Positions 17,901 through 26,474 of a stretch of DNA of 64,000 bases are shown piece by piece. Each line of letters starts with the position of its first letter. Within the stretch, counting starts at the first letter, position 1. Source of the stretch: an uncultured Roseivirga sp. (GTDB lineage: Bacteria; Bacteroidota; Bacteroidia; Cytophagales; Cyclobacteriaceae). The position numbers and the translations under genes are program-made. The stretch spans positions 525,810 through 589,809 of the forward strand of contig CANLOY010000002.1 of NCBI GenBank assembly GCA_947493005.1, in the 5' to 3' direction. Under the pieces are notes generated by a model, which ran no database searches, had not been told where the DNA came from, and was given only the letters and a program-made list of their open reading frames with translations.

Positions 17901-18384
17901 AAGGGTCTGTAAGGTTTATATTCAGAACAGGAAAGTTCTCTGAGAAACTAAATTTAATTACCTGAGGGTCAGTTTTCAAATCCGCAGGCATTTCTGACTT
18001 AGCTCTGTCAATAGCGTCCTTTACATCAATTACAGCATCATCTACATCAATCCCCACTTGAAACTCTACTACAATTGCAGAATAATCCTGAACAGAAGTA
18101 GATTGAATTTTATCAACTCCTTCAATAGTATTGATTTCTTTTTCAATCTCTCTTGTAATCAGGCTCTCCATATCTTCTGGAGAGTTACCTGGGTGGACTG
18201 TACTTACATAAACTGTAGGTTGTTCCACTTCAGGAAAGTTTTCCTTAGGCAAAGTGATATAGGAGTTTATACCAGCCAATACAATAATGACTGTAATCAC
18301 AAATACCGTAATCTTATTCTTAAGTGCCCCGGAGGTTAACTTAAACTCCTTGTCGACTATATTCTTATTTTGGTCATTCGCCAT
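14908..18384 (-). CDS. RND-family efflux pump inner-membrane transporter (HAE-1/AcrB-like)
   Basis: 1158 aa, with the standard two-fold RND layout: TM1 at about 24-43, a large periplasmic loop, a TM2-6 bundle, an extra hydrophobic stretch at about 520-560, then TM7, a second loop and TM8-12. RND signatures include PTVYVSTVHPGNSPEDME and GMLVDNGIVVVENVYR in TM4; the proton-relay DD pair is DN here, as in several related pumps. PLPLAFWPG-like and TRLRPVLLTA motifs are also present. It is proton-driven and exports hydrophobic drugs, bile-like compounds or metals together with the MFP and TolC encoded just upstream. It is 100 residues longer than AcrB, mainly from the central insertion and C-terminal tail. 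The last gene of the tetR-tolC-mfp-rnd operon. Confidence 0.93.
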   Translation of the reverse strand: MANDQNKNIVDKEFKLTSGALKNKITVFVITVIIVLAGINSYITLPKENFPEVEQPTVYVSTVHPGNSPEDMESLITREIEKEINTIEGVDKIQSTSVQDYSAIVVEFQVGIDVDDAVIDVKDAIDRAKSEMPADLKTDPQVIKFSFSENFPVLNINLTDPSKSLDELNDMAEYLQDEIEKFKEVSKVNIVGVDEKEVEVKVDPFKLEARKVTFNDIENAIAAENITLSGGNVIADGLRRNVRVVGEFTKPEQLEEIIISNENGNIVYLKDVATVEFGYKDKQNYARLDLDPVVKIDVMKRSGENLLIATDKIMGLIAESQEDGQIPESVKVTITNDQSKDTREQVSSLGNNIIFGVVLVVTVLLFFLGTRNSLFVGMAIPLSMFMALMILGALGITINTMTLFALIMALGMLVDNGIVVVENVYRLMEEGLSPLAATRRGVGEVALPIISSTGTTIAAFLPLAFWPGIMGEFMLYLPLTLIITLGSSLFVALVINPVFISTYMKVESKKEYNHKKILVRSILAIVIGAAIAFGAGIIALGNLLMLIGVITLLNVYILGPSSRRFQSTFLPWLEGIYESVLKSAVRFPLRFFFGAIVALVLSLMAFVANMPQVEYFPINEPKYVNVFVEFPVGTDIETTNEFSKEIEAQVLEIVKPYDAIVESMTTNVGQGAADPNDPSAVGQSEEPHKARITVNFIENKLRGDFSTTDIMAEIREKVELRPGVTLTVDKDAAGPPTGKPVNLELIGEDLEVLVDLSERVSNQIAESGIQGIEKLRSSLELGKPELVVDIDRDNARRFGLSTYSIANEIRTALFGKEVSTYKEGEDDYEINVRLNQDYRYDVDALMNKNITFRDQGSGKLVQVPISSVANIRYSSTYGSVKRKDLDRVVTLSSNVLAGYNATAINDELKIMMAEFDMPVGYTFAFTGEQESQAEDMAFLSTALMIAVFLIFLIIVSQFNKITAPFIIMISVLLSTIGVFLGLIIFNMDFIVIMTMIGIIALAGIVVNNAIVLIDFIELTRKRRRRDLGLEEDARLPMDEILSSIIVAGKTRLRPVLLTAITTILGLVPLAVGLNIDFIGAFSSYNADFYVGGDNVIFWGPMSWTIIFGLTFATFLTLIIVPVMYLIADKVMYRIAKWRGKLDVVDLTEHSGDSNEVLA

Positions 18385-18406
18385 AATATCAAACTTTAGA
18401 AGTTGG

Positions 18407-19540
18407 TTAGTCCTTAATGCTTACTAATGATCCATCTCCAATGGTTCTGTTTCCCTTGTCAACAACCACTTCTCCTTCAGTCAAACCAGCAAGTACTTCG
18501 GTGTGATTATCATAAGACTGGCCTAGTTCAACGTGTACTTTTTTAGCTTTCTTTCCATTCACCAAATAGACAAAGTTTCCTTCCAGATCTTCCTGAATAA
18601 TTCTTGAAGGAATAACAATTGCTTCTTCAGAAGTATAGTCAGTCAATAAAATTTGAGCAATCAGGTTCGTTTTCAAGTAGCTATCTACTTTTGGCAACCT
18701 TAGTTCTATTGTGAATGTTCTGCTAGCTGGATTAATCACGTTTCCAACTGAGGTTATTACTGAAGAGAATTCTTCGCCCAGCGATGGAAGTGTTACTTGA
18801 GTAGCATCTCCTTTCTTAAACTTACCTACATACCTTTCTGATACTTCTGCAGAAATATACATATCGGCATTACTAACTAAGAATGCTACCGGTGCACCAG
18901 GTTGGATTATCTCTCCCTGTTTGACTGGCACTTGTTCTATTACACCGCTAAAAGGCGCTTTAATTTCAGTTTTAGCTAGTTGAGTTTCCAAGGTAGCTAA
19001 CTGCTTTTCAAGAGACTCTTTGTTGTTTTTGGCCTGTAGGTAATCAATCTCTGTTCCGATATTCTTCTTCCAAAGCCTATCTCTTTTCTCAAATATTGTA
19101 GTGGCAAATTCCAGTTGGTTCGTTAACTCATCAATTGTTTTATCTAAGTTATCCGAATCTATAGTTGCTAAAACCTGACCCTTTTTAACATATTGTCCTT
19201 CTCTTATACTAACAGAAGTCAATTGTCCCATCATCTCACTGCTCACAAAAACATTTGTACGAGATTCTACATTACCTCTTACTTGTATTTTATGCTCGAA
19301 ATGTGATTTTTTGGCCGCCAAAGTGGTGATCAATGTTGAGTTATCCACTGGTTTGGCAAAATCAGGATCTTCTGCAGTAATTTCTTCCATGAGTGTTGAA
19401 ATCTCGCTTTGAAGCTCTTTAAGCTCGGCTTCTGCTTCTTTTAAGCGCGCTTTCTTCCCCTCAACTCCTTCAGGTTTCTGGCCACAACTAAAAGCAACCA
19501 AACCTATAATAAAAATGGTGATGATACTCTGAGGTTTCAT
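18407..19540 (-). CDS. RND efflux membrane fusion (periplasmic adaptor) lipoprotein
   Basis: From the ATG at 19540 the product is 377 aa: MKPQSIITIFIIGLVAFSCGQ is a lipoprotein-type signal with a candidate lipid-attachment Cys. A coiled-coil follows (KKARLKEAEAELKELQSEI), then the barrel-sandwich segment with GQYVKKGQVLATIDSDNLD, the alpha-hairpin, and the return lipoyl half GVIEQVPVKQGEIIQPGAPV. Late beta-barrel and membrane-proximal domains complete an HlyD/AcrA-type adaptor. An in-frame ATG at 19573, only 6 bases after the tolC stop, would add 11 residues before the signal; I prefer 19540 because it places the signal at the very N-terminus. It bridges the RND pump (22 bases downstream) and the TolC-like channel. 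Confidence 0.88.
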   Translation of the reverse strand: MKPQSIITIFIIGLVAFSCGQKPEGVEGKKARLKEAEAELKELQSEISTLMEEITAEDPDFAKPVDNSTLITTLAAKKSHFEHKIQVRGNVESRTNVFVSSEMMGQLTSVSIREGQYVKKGQVLATIDSDNLDKTIDELTNQLEFATTIFEKRDRLWKKNIGTEIDYLQAKNNKESLEKQLATLETQLAKTEIKAPFSGVIEQVPVKQGEIIQPGAPVAFLVSNADMYISAEVSERYVGKFKKGDATQVTLPSLGEEFSSVITSVGNVINPASRTFTIELRLPKVDSYLKTNLIAQILLTDYTSEEAIVIPSRIIQEDLEGNFVYLVNGKKAKKVHVELGQSYDNHTEVLAGLTEGEVVVDKGNRTIGDGSLVSIKD

Positions 19541-19581
19541 ATCTGTATATTTTTTAAAAATTCTATTAGTCATTGTTTTGG

Positions 19582-20928
19582 TTAATTGAGTTTGCCCAAA
19601 GCCTTATCCAAGTCAATTTTAGCGATGATAGCTTCGTAAAGGGCTGACAGGTAATTGATCTCTGCCGCTTTATAGTCTTTTTCAGCGTTGATTACTTCAA
19701 GGTTAGCACCAACACCTTCTTTGTATTTTTCTCTGGTGATATCAGTAACCTCTCTGGCCAAGTCCATATTCTCTTCCTGAACTTTAAGCTTCTGAAGGTT
19801 AATATCAAGCGCATCTTTTGCATTCAACAATTGTTGTCTCAAATCATTGGTCAGCAATGAATACTGATTATTCAGAGTTTCCAGCTGATACTTTTTCCTA
19901 GCTACTGAATATTTTTTACGTAGACCATCGAAAACAGGAATACTCACATTGATACCAATACTAGAGCTTGTAAACCACCTTCGATTGCTATTCCAAAGGT
20001 TACCGAAAGAATCATTTCCTGTATTCCTTCCCCAACCTGCACTCAAGCTTACCTTTGGAATGTACTGTGAATACACATTCTTAATATCCAGTTCAGCAAG
20101 GTTTTTGAGATAATCAAGTTGTCTCACTTCCACTCTTTCCTGAATATTAAACGCATCAATTTCGGATAGAGAATAATCGAAATCGAAACCTTTCAGTTCA
20201 TCTGTCAATTCAAGGCTTTCTGTTACAAGCATTCCCATGCTAAGCTTTAACAGATTCTTGCTTGAAGTAATCACCTGATCTACACCTTGACGTTCGGTTT
20301 TAAGGTTATTCAACTGAACCTGAAGCCTGGTTACATCGATTTTCTCTGCAAAGCCATTCTCATACAGCTCTCTGGTATCTTTCAATGTAGATTCCAAAGT
20401 GCTTATGTTGGTATCAATCAGCTCTGTTCTGATTTGATTAACAAGTACCAGATAGTATGCTTTGGTTACCTGTTCAACAACATCAACCTTTGCTTTTTCC
20501 TCATCCACTATCACTTTCTCTCTCAACATCTTAGCCGCTTTTAGGCCTATAAAGAAAGAACCATCCCAAATCATCTGAGTAGCAGTGATATTGAAGTTAC
20601 TTTGGTGTTGTACACCAAAAGCAACTGTTGTGATATCATCTGGACCAGCAGTCGGATCGAAAATATCGGCTCTGACAATACTCTGCTGAAGCTTAGTATT
20701 GTTGGTATAACCGAAATTCGCATTTATCTGAGGTAAGCCATCTGCTCGGGTTTCATAAACTTGAGCATCAGCATCCTTAGTAGCCACAATGGCATTTTTC
20801 AAACTCTCATTATGAGCCAGTGCATAATTGATGGCCTCTTGTAGAGAAAATGTGTTTTGTGCTTTAGTAGCAAAAGCTACCAGCATAAACACCGCTAGGT
20901 AGTTCAATCTTCTAATCAATTGATTCAT
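19582..20928 (-). CDS. TolC-family outer-membrane efflux channel
   Basis: 448 aa from the ATG at 20928. A signal peptide ends near FATKAQ, then TolC signatures appear twice (TFSLQEAINYALAHN near the N-terminus; ANLEVINAEKDYKAAEINYLSAL near the C-terminus), with long alpha-helical stretches as expected for the tunnel. The ATG overlaps the tetR stop by 17 bases (ATGAATCAATTGATTAG carries both), pointing to translational coupling. An in-frame ATG at 20958 would lengthen the overlap and push the signal inward, so 20928 is chosen. It is the outer-membrane partner of the RND/MFP pair downstream. Confidence 0.9.
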   Translation of the reverse strand: MNQLIRRLNYLAVFMLVAFATKAQNTFSLQEAINYALAHNESLKNAIVATKDADAQVYETRADGLPQINANFGYTNNTKLQQSIVRADIFDPTAGPDDITTVAFGVQHQSNFNITATQMIWDGSFFIGLKAAKMLREKVIVDEEKAKVDVVEQVTKAYYLVLVNQIRTELIDTNISTLESTLKDTRELYENGFAEKIDVTRLQVQLNNLKTERQGVDQVITSSKNLLKLSMGMLVTESLELTDELKGFDFDYSLSEIDAFNIQERVEVRQLDYLKNLAELDIKNVYSQYIPKVSLSAGWGRNTGNDSFGNLWNSNRRWFTSSSIGINVSIPVFDGLRKKYSVARKKYQLETLNNQYSLLTNDLRQQLLNAKDALDINLQKLKVQEENMDLAREVTDITREKYKEGVGANLEVINAEKDYKAAEINYLSALYEAIIAKIDLDKALGKLN

Positions 20929-21541
20929 TTTGATTAATGTTTGAAGTGGTATATTCATTAAAAAGTTGATGGCCGTCTATCGTAAACAGGCCATGTATGA
21001 AATGGTCGAATAATTGCATTTGTACGTCATAGAGTGTGTATTTATCTTTTGGAAATAGGTTTTTCATTATAAAAGTCTGCACCTGTTCAATTCTCATCAC
21101 GGCTATCACATAAGGATCTACATCTTTTCTGAACAAGCCCTCTTTTTGCCCTCTTTCTATCACTCTTATAATAGACTCCAGCATTACTCCCTTCTTAAAG
21201 TCCTCATACATTTTCCATGCTTCAGGGTAAAACTTCTGGAGCTCATTCATTAAGCTCATTTTCATGTCCTTCATTGATTCTCTCAGACACTGAGAAACCA
21301 TAATAAGTTCTCTTACGCTATTTTCACTTTCCTCTGCAGTACCTTCAAAGCGTTCTTTTTCAATATTTAAATGAATACTTGTAATAGTGTTAACCAACTC
21401 TTTCTTATCCTTGAAATACTGATAAATCGTCTTCTTAGATATCCCTAGATCTTTAGAAATATCATCCATTGTTACAGTCCTTATACCGAACTGCATCATT
21501 AACTCACTCGCTCTTACTGCTATCTTCTCTTTCATTTCCAT
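20912..21541 (-). CDS. TetR/AcrR-family repressor of the efflux operon
   Basis: About 209 aa. The HTH is at the N-terminus: FGIRTVTMDDISKDLGISKKTIYQYFKDKKELV. The C-terminal ligand domain is typical in length. It is the first gene of the operon with tolC, mfp and rnd and overlaps tolC, so it is presumably auto-regulated together with the pump. Start choice: a promoter -7 box lies at 21547-21555, so the ATG at 21586 is upstream of the transcript. The ATGs at 21541 and 21535 remain and give a leaderless or nearly leaderless message. In TetR proteins the HTH usually begins within 10-15 residues of the start, which both satisfy. Confidence 0.88.
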   Translation of the reverse strand: MEMKEKIAVRASELMMQFGIRTVTMDDISKDLGISKKTIYQYFKDKKELVNTITSIHLNIEKERFEGTAEESENSVRELIMVSQCLRESMKDMKMSLMNELQKFYPEAWKMYEDFKKGVMLESIIRVIERGQKEGLFRKDVDPYVIAVMRIEQVQTFIMKNLFPKDKYTLYDVQMQLFDHFIHGLFTIDGHQLFNEYTTSNINQNESID

Positions 21542-21546
21542 GCGAT

Positions 21547-21584
21547 GCAAAACTAAGGAAACTATTTCCGTACCCAAAGTTTCC
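21547..21584 (-). promoter_or_regulatory. Promoter of the tetR-efflux operon with overlapping inverted-repeat operator
   Basis: On the minus strand TTTG (21575-21578) and TAGTTTTGC (21547-21555) are 19 bases apart, an exact fit to the Bacteroidota -33/-7 consensus TTTG-N19-21-TAnnTTTG. The inverted repeat GGAAACT (21557-21563) / AGTTTCC (21578-21584) fills the spacer, just where a TetR-type repressor would block RNA polymerase. A second, weaker inverted repeat AAACCAT/ATGGTTT (21602-21627) lies farther upstream. Confidence 0.7.
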
Positions 21585-21859
21585 AACCCTATTTATGACG
21601 TAAACCATTATATTTTTGTTATGGTTTTTTCGAGTTTTTTTCAGGAGTTCAACTGGACACATAATAGGCTACCCAAATAAAATTTCGAATAAGAAACCAA
21701 GCCCGGTTAAATAAACGAACAAAAACAACATCATGCAGTTGAAAATTCTTAATGTCACATAAAAGACATCAGTTCGTTTGATGATGACTTTTTTCAAAAA
21801 AAGTAGTGCACCTATAGCTCCTCATCAGAGCGATTAAGCATAAGATCTCAGCTCCACAA

Positions 21860-21890
21860 TTGAATTTTATCATATACTTCATCAACTTTG
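21860..21890 (+). promoter_or_regulatory. Likely promoter of the small secreted protein gene
   Basis: TTG at 21860-21862 and CAACTTTG at 21883-21890 are 20 bases apart, one base off the TAnnTTTG consensus. It lies 15 bases before the ATG at 21906. The remaining ~270 bases of this divergent region show no gene. Confidence 0.45.
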
Positions 21891-21905
21891 TTTAAAACCA
21901 CCGGT

Positions 21906-22358
21906 ATGAAAAGACAACTATTAATGCTCTTAATCTGCCTGACAGGTATGGGGCTTGAGCTCTCCGCTCAATACGTTTATCCTGAGAAATACGACCAGTG
22001 TTACCTGGATGAATTCAAGTTTGAAACTGATAAGTTAATTGCCATAATAGAACAGGAGTCACTGATTAAGACCATCACAGAAGGATGGAATAAGAAAATG
22101 AAAGATAATGCTGTTGGCTATCTTGGACTACAAATTTTAGTAGACAGGCGAGGGCAATCTTGTTTAATGAGTGTAAGGAACGACACTAACATGAAAGTCA
22201 AGAAGATGAACTTATCCAGCAATGTTAACAACAATCTCAAATGGCCAAGAATGTCTGAAAAAATCTCAGCAATTGTTCTTTTACACTTTGAAGAAGGAAA
22301 AATAAGCATGAAAAGACTTGGTACTCAAGACATGGTCAATTTGAAAGAGATCAAATAA
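21906..22358 (+). CDS. Secreted protein of unknown function (possible TonB-C-like domain)
   Basis: 150 aa from the ATG at 21906. MKRQLLMLLICLTGMGLELSAQ is a clear signal peptide, so the in-frame ATG at 21888 is unlikely. The mature part includes a Tyr/Cys-containing N-terminal segment and then VGYLGLQILVDRRGQSCLMSV ... NNLKWPRMSEKISAIVLLHFEEGKI, a strand-helix-strand pattern loosely like TonB C-terminal domains. I do not recognise the family firmly. It converges with glpD (30 bases apart) and has its own promoter, so it is probably expressed alone. Confidence 0.7.
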   Translation: MKRQLLMLLICLTGMGLELSAQYVYPEKYDQCYLDEFKFETDKLIAIIEQESLIKTITEGWNKKMKDNAVGYLGLQILVDRRGQSCLMSVRNDTNMKVKKMNLSSNVNNNLKWPRMSEKISAIVLLHFEEGKISMKRLGTQDMVNLKEIK

Positions 22359-22388
22359 GATCGGCCTACTTGATTTACTCGAGCAAGA

Positions 22389-23954
22389 TTAAATCTGGTA
22401 GTTAGTGGCCACTTTCCTAAAGGATTCAATTTGAAGGCGAACCCAGTCTTCATCTTGACCCAATTCTTTGGCCATGATTTTAGCAACTTCAGCTACTATA
22501 CGTATACATTCGCCAGCATCTAAAAACAAACCTCTCACTCTGCGCGCCAGCATATCCTCTACTGTACGAGCCATTTCATATTTAACTGCCCATACTATTT
22601 GTGACTTTCTCAAAGGTAAAGATTCACTAATCACCTCTGAGAGTTCAGGGTTCTCCTCCTCCATTTCTAACAGCTGATACTTTTCAGTACCATACACTGC
22701 CAGTGGGTCGGTAGTCAGGTCAAGATTTTTATCATAGCCATAAATTGGAAGGTTTTTTGTGATACATTTTCGCTCAGGCAAAGCACCTATTAACATGGCA
22801 TTGTCTACAGTATCTTCCGCCATTTTTCGATATGTTGTCCATTTACCTCCAATAATGGTTATTAAACCAGATTGAGAAATCATGACTTTATGGTGCCTTG
22901 AAATTTCCTTTGTGGATTTACCGTCTCCTTCAGGCTTGGCTAGAGGTCGCAAGCCCGAAAACACGCTCAATACATCCTTTCTCATCGGTTGCTTGGTCAG
23001 GTATTGCCCAACTGTTTCCAATATAAAGTTTATCTCTCTTTCTTTAGGCTGAGGCTCAAGTTCTGGTTTATCTACCATTGTATCGGTTGTACCCAGCACC
23101 ACTTTATCGTGCCATGGCACTGCAAACATTACCCGTCCATCTTTGGTTTGAGGCACCATAATGGCATATTTATCTGGAAGAAAGTCTTTACTAACTACCA
23201 GATGTATCCCCTGACTAGGTTGAATCATCTCTTTCACATCAGGTTCATCCATTTTTTTAACACTGTCGGCAAAAACACCTGTAGCGTTGATCACAGTCTT
23301 AGCACTGATTTCATAAGTCTTGCCAGACTCAACATCCTGGGCTTTCACACCTGAAATAATACCCTCACTGTTCTTGTTAAGACCTGTAACTTGAAAGTAA
23401 TTCAGCACAACTCCGTTATATTGTTTTGCGGTCTTCGCCAACGAAAGTGCCATTCGAGCATCATCGAACTGACCATCATAATAAACCACCCCACCTTTCA
23501 ATCCATTTTGATCAATCGTTGGTATGTATTCGATTGTATCTGTTTTGGAGAGCCTCTTAGAAGAGCCTATTCCCAGTTTACCAGACATTAAATCATAGAC
23601 TTTCAGTCCTACTTGATAGAAGGGGCCATCCCACCATTCGTAATTCGGGATGATAAAAGCCTGATTCTTCACCAGGTGCGGAGCATTCTGAATCATAAGC
23701 CCTCGTTCCTTTAATGCTTCCAATACTAGAGATATATCACCCTGTTGAAGATATCTAACTCCACCATGTACCAATTTAGTACTCCTACTGGATGTACCTT
23801 TTGCAAAGTCATGTTGTTCAAGCAGTAGCGTCTTGTACCCCCGGGATGCTGCATCAACCGCAATTCCCAGACCAGTTGCTCCTCCACCAATTACAACTAT
23901 GTCCCAAGGCTCTTCTTGCTTTTTGAGCCTCTTGAGCATTTCTTCTCTTTTCAT
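22389..23954 (-). CDS. glpD: Aerobic glycerol-3-phosphate dehydrogenase
   Basis: 521 aa. The FAD-binding Rossmann motif VIGGGATGLGIAVDAASRG is at about 20-39. It is followed by the GlpD signature GTSSRSTKLVHGGVRYLQQGD, with later motifs GVVYYDGQFDDARMAL, HLVVSKDFLP and TIIGGKWTTYRKMAED. The C-terminal domain binds near residues 430-510. It oxidises glycerol-3-phosphate to dihydroxyacetone phosphate and passes electrons to the quinone pool at the inner membrane. It lies 34 bases downstream of glpK on the same strand, the usual glycerol-use operon. No glpF is in the window. Confidence 0.95.
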   Translation of the reverse strand: MKREEMLKRLKKQEEPWDIVVIGGGATGLGIAVDAASRGYKTLLLEQHDFAKGTSSRSTKLVHGGVRYLQQGDISLVLEALKERGLMIQNAPHLVKNQAFIIPNYEWWDGPFYQVGLKVYDLMSGKLGIGSSKRLSKTDTIEYIPTIDQNGLKGGVVYYDGQFDDARMALSLAKTAKQYNGVVLNYFQVTGLNKNSEGIISGVKAQDVESGKTYEISAKTVINATGVFADSVKKMDEPDVKEMIQPSQGIHLVVSKDFLPDKYAIMVPQTKDGRVMFAVPWHDKVVLGTTDTMVDKPELEPQPKEREINFILETVGQYLTKQPMRKDVLSVFSGLRPLAKPEGDGKSTKEISRHHKVMISQSGLITIIGGKWTTYRKMAEDTVDNAMLIGALPERKCITKNLPIYGYDKNLDLTTDPLAVYGTEKYQLLEMEEENPELSEVISESLPLRKSQIVWAVKYEMARTVEDMLARRVRGLFLDAGECIRIVAEVAKIMAKELGQDEDWVRLQIESFRKVATNYQI

Positions 23955-23988
23955 GACTTTGTGGTTTGCCTTCTTGTAGACAACATGG

Positions 23989-25473
23989 CTAAAGATTCCA
24001 GGACTTCGCTCGCTGTACTGCCTCTGACCAACGTTTTTTTATTTCAGACACATTAACACCTGAAGGATCAAAGGTCTTATCAACTGCCCAAAGCGATTGA
24101 ATCTCTTCCTTGCTATTCCAATACCCAACAGCCAAACCTGCCAGAAATGCTGCACCTTGGGCTGTTGTCTCTACAATTTCGGGCCTTACAATTTTTAAAC
24201 CTGTAACATCAGATTGTATTTGCATTAAAAGATTGTTAGCAGAAGCTCCTCCGTCTACCCTAAGCTCTTTTTGATCAATTCCAGCGTCTAGAGCCATAGT
24301 GTCTATCACTTCCATACTTTGAAGTGCCATTGCCTCTAAAGCAGCCCTTGCAATATGCCCCTTTTGAGTACCTCTGGTCAAACCAATCATTAAGCCTGTA
24401 CCATATTGATCCCAATGAGGTGCGCCCAGACCTACAAAGCCCGGAACAAAATACACTCCTCCATTATCATCTACAGTTTTTGCCAATGCTTCAACATCTG
24501 GCGCATTATCTACAAAATCCAGATTATCTCTTAAAAACTGAACAATAGCCCCCCCCACAAAAATACTTCCTTCCAAAGCGTAACTAACTTCACCTCCGAC
24601 TTTCCAGGCAATTGTGGAAAGTAATTTATGCCTTGATTTAATTACTTTACCACCTGTATTCATCATTAGAAAGCAGCCAGTTCCATAAGTATTCTTAACC
24701 ATACCAGGCTCAGTGCACATTTGCCCGAAAAGTGCGGATTGTTGATCTCCGGCTATACCAGCAATAGGTATACTGGCACCAAATAATTCTTTTTCCGTGT
24801 GACCATATATTTGGCTGCTGCTTTTCACTTGAGGCAATATGCCCTTTGGTATGTCAAATAGTTTAAGTAACTCATCATCCCATTGAAGTGTATGAATATT
24901 ATAAAGCATGGTTCTACTGGCATTGCTTACATCTGTTGCGTGCACTTTTCCTCCAGTAAGTTTCCACAACAACCAAGTGTCAACCGTTCCAAAAGCAAGT
25001 TCTCCTTGCTCTGCTCTTTCTTGAGCACCTTCAACATTATCAAGTATCCACCTGATTTTTGAAGCTGAAAAATAAGCGTCTATTAACAAACCTGTTTTGT
25101 CCTGAATAGACTGTTCATGCCCCAGTGCCTTCAGTTCTTCACAATAGTCAGCTGTTCTTCGATCTTGCCAAACTATCGCTTTGTAAATCGTTTTGCCAGT
25201 TGCTCTATCCCAAACTAACGTGGTTTCACGCTGATTAGTAATGCCTATCGCAGCAATTTGCGCAGCTGAAATCCCTTGTTTCTCCAATACATCGTTGATT
25301 GTAAACTTCTGAGTTTCCCATATTTCTAAAGGACTATGTTCTACCCAACCAGGCTGAGGATAAAATTGCTCAAACTCTTTCTGAGAAATATTTACAATTT
25401 CGCCCTTCCTGTTGAAAATAATAGCGCGTTCACTAGTTGTTCCTGCATCGACTGTGATTATATATTCAGACAT
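23989..25473 (-). CDS. glpK: Glycerol kinase
   Basis: 494 aa, full length for the family. [19 protein letters not shown] is the FGGY N-terminal ATP-binding loop. QTREW-like Ser/Asp/Arg motifs follow ([22 protein letters not shown]), then [22 protein letters not shown] and the C-terminal signature [21 protein letters not shown] plus [16 protein letters not shown]. It phosphorylates glycerol with ATP in the cytosol, feeding GlpD encoded next. The ATG at 25473 begins the conserved block. The 56-base gap to the divergent esterase must contain both promoters; no perfect -7 box was found. Confidence 0.95.
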   Translation of the reverse strand: MSEYIITVDAGTTSERAIIFNRKGEIVNISQKEFEQFYPQPGWVEHSPLEIWETQKFTINDVLEKQGISAAQIAAIGITNQRETTLVWDRATGKTIYKAIVWQDRRTADYCEELKALGHEQSIQDKTGLLIDAYFSASKIRWILDNVEGAQERAEQGELAFGTVDTWLLWKLTGGKVHATDVSNASRTMLYNIHTLQWDDELLKLFDIPKGILPQVKSSSQIYGHTEKELFGASIPIAGIAGDQQSALFGQMCTEPGMVKNTYGTGCFLMMNTGGKVIKSRHKLLSTIAWKVGGEVSYALEGSIFVGGAIVQFLRDNLDFVDNAPDVEALAKTVDDNGGVYFVPGFVGLGAPHWDQYGTGLMIGLTRGTQKGHIARAALEAMALQSMEVIDTMALDAGIDQKELRVDGGASANNLLMQIQSDVTGLKIVRPEIVETTAQGAAFLAGLAVGYWNSKEEIQSLWAVDKTFDPSGVNVSEIKKRWSEAVQRAKSWNL

Positions 25474-25529
25474 AGGATTTCTTATGATGGATTTCTAAAT
25501 TAAACTTTTTCCGCTCAATTCAATCCATC

Positions 25530-26408
25530 ATGAAAACCAGATCAATCGCATTAATCTTCTGTTTAACCATAATAGGCTCCTCTCTATTTGCTCAAAGTAA
25601 AGTTTTGGAGAGCCTGTCCATGCCCAGTAAAATCTTGAAAACAGATGTTAAATATTCTGTTTACCTACCTAATGGATATGACAATTCTCAGCGGCAATTT
25701 CCGGTTGTCTACTTACTCAATGGATTTACAGGTAGCGAAATTGACTGGATTCAGTTTGGAGACATGCAACAAATTGTAGATCAGGAAATAGCTTTGGGCA
25801 ATATCACCGAAATGGTAATTATCATGCCCGATGGTGATGACAGGCTTTATATGAACAACCATGATAATTCTTATCGCTACGGAGATATGTTCATTGAAGA
25901 ATTAATGCCACATGTTGAAAAGAAATTCAGAATCAGAGCAGAGAAGCAATTTCGAGGCATCAGTGGTTTATCCATGGGAGGTGCCGGTACTTTAAGGCTA
26001 GCAATGTCTTATCCTGAATTGTTTGGAGCAGCTGCAGCTTTTAGTTCTGCGATTGGAACGGACGAAGAAATTGTTGCTACCCCTCAACCTAACTTCAATA
26101 ATTACTGGGGTCGTGCCATGGGCACTGGATTGAAGGGAAAAGACCGATTAACTGATCATTATCGTGCTAATTCGCCTTTGGATATAGCGAAAACAAAACC
26201 GGTTAAAGAGTTAAATAGCGTAAGAATATATTTTGATTGTGGGGATGATGATTTTCTTGCAGTGGGTAATGCAAGCCTACATATTATATTAAAACAGAGA
26301 GGTGTAAACCATGAGTATAGAGTAAGAGATGGTGTACACAATTGGGATTTTTGGAGAACCTCATTGCCAATTGGCTTAAAGTTCATTAGTAAGGGTTTCA
26401 CACGATAA
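25530..26408 (+). CDS. Secreted esterase of the esterase D / feruloyl esterase-like family
   Basis: 292 aa. A signal peptide ends near SSLFAQ (residue 22). It is an alpha/beta hydrolase of the putative esterase (PF00756-type) fold: VVYLLNGFTGSEIDW (oxyanion region), the nucleophile elbow GLSMGG with S148, an acid residue in FDCGDDDF (about 238) and the His in DGVHNWDFW (about 277). Relatives hydrolyse acyl esters such as feruloyl, S-formylglutathione or enterobactin esters; the substrate here is open. It is exported to the periplasm or outside. It diverges from glpK and is followed by the 954-aa gene after 66 bases. Confidence 0.85.
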   Translation: MKTRSIALIFCLTIIGSSLFAQSKVLESLSMPSKILKTDVKYSVYLPNGYDNSQRQFPVVYLLNGFTGSEIDWIQFGDMQQIVDQEIALGNITEMVIIMPDGDDRLYMNNHDNSYRYGDMFIEELMPHVEKKFRIRAEKQFRGISGLSMGGAGTLRLAMSYPELFGAAAAFSSAIGTDEEIVATPQPNFNNYWGRAMGTGLKGKDRLTDHYRANSPLDIAKTKPVKELNSVRIYFDCGDDDFLAVGNASLHIILKQRGVNHEYRVRDGVHNWDFWRTSLPIGLKFISKGFTR

Positions 26409-26474
26409 CCATTTTTAGTGTTAGATCACAATTCAATAATTCAATAAACATTTTTTTAAAAAACACATACATGT

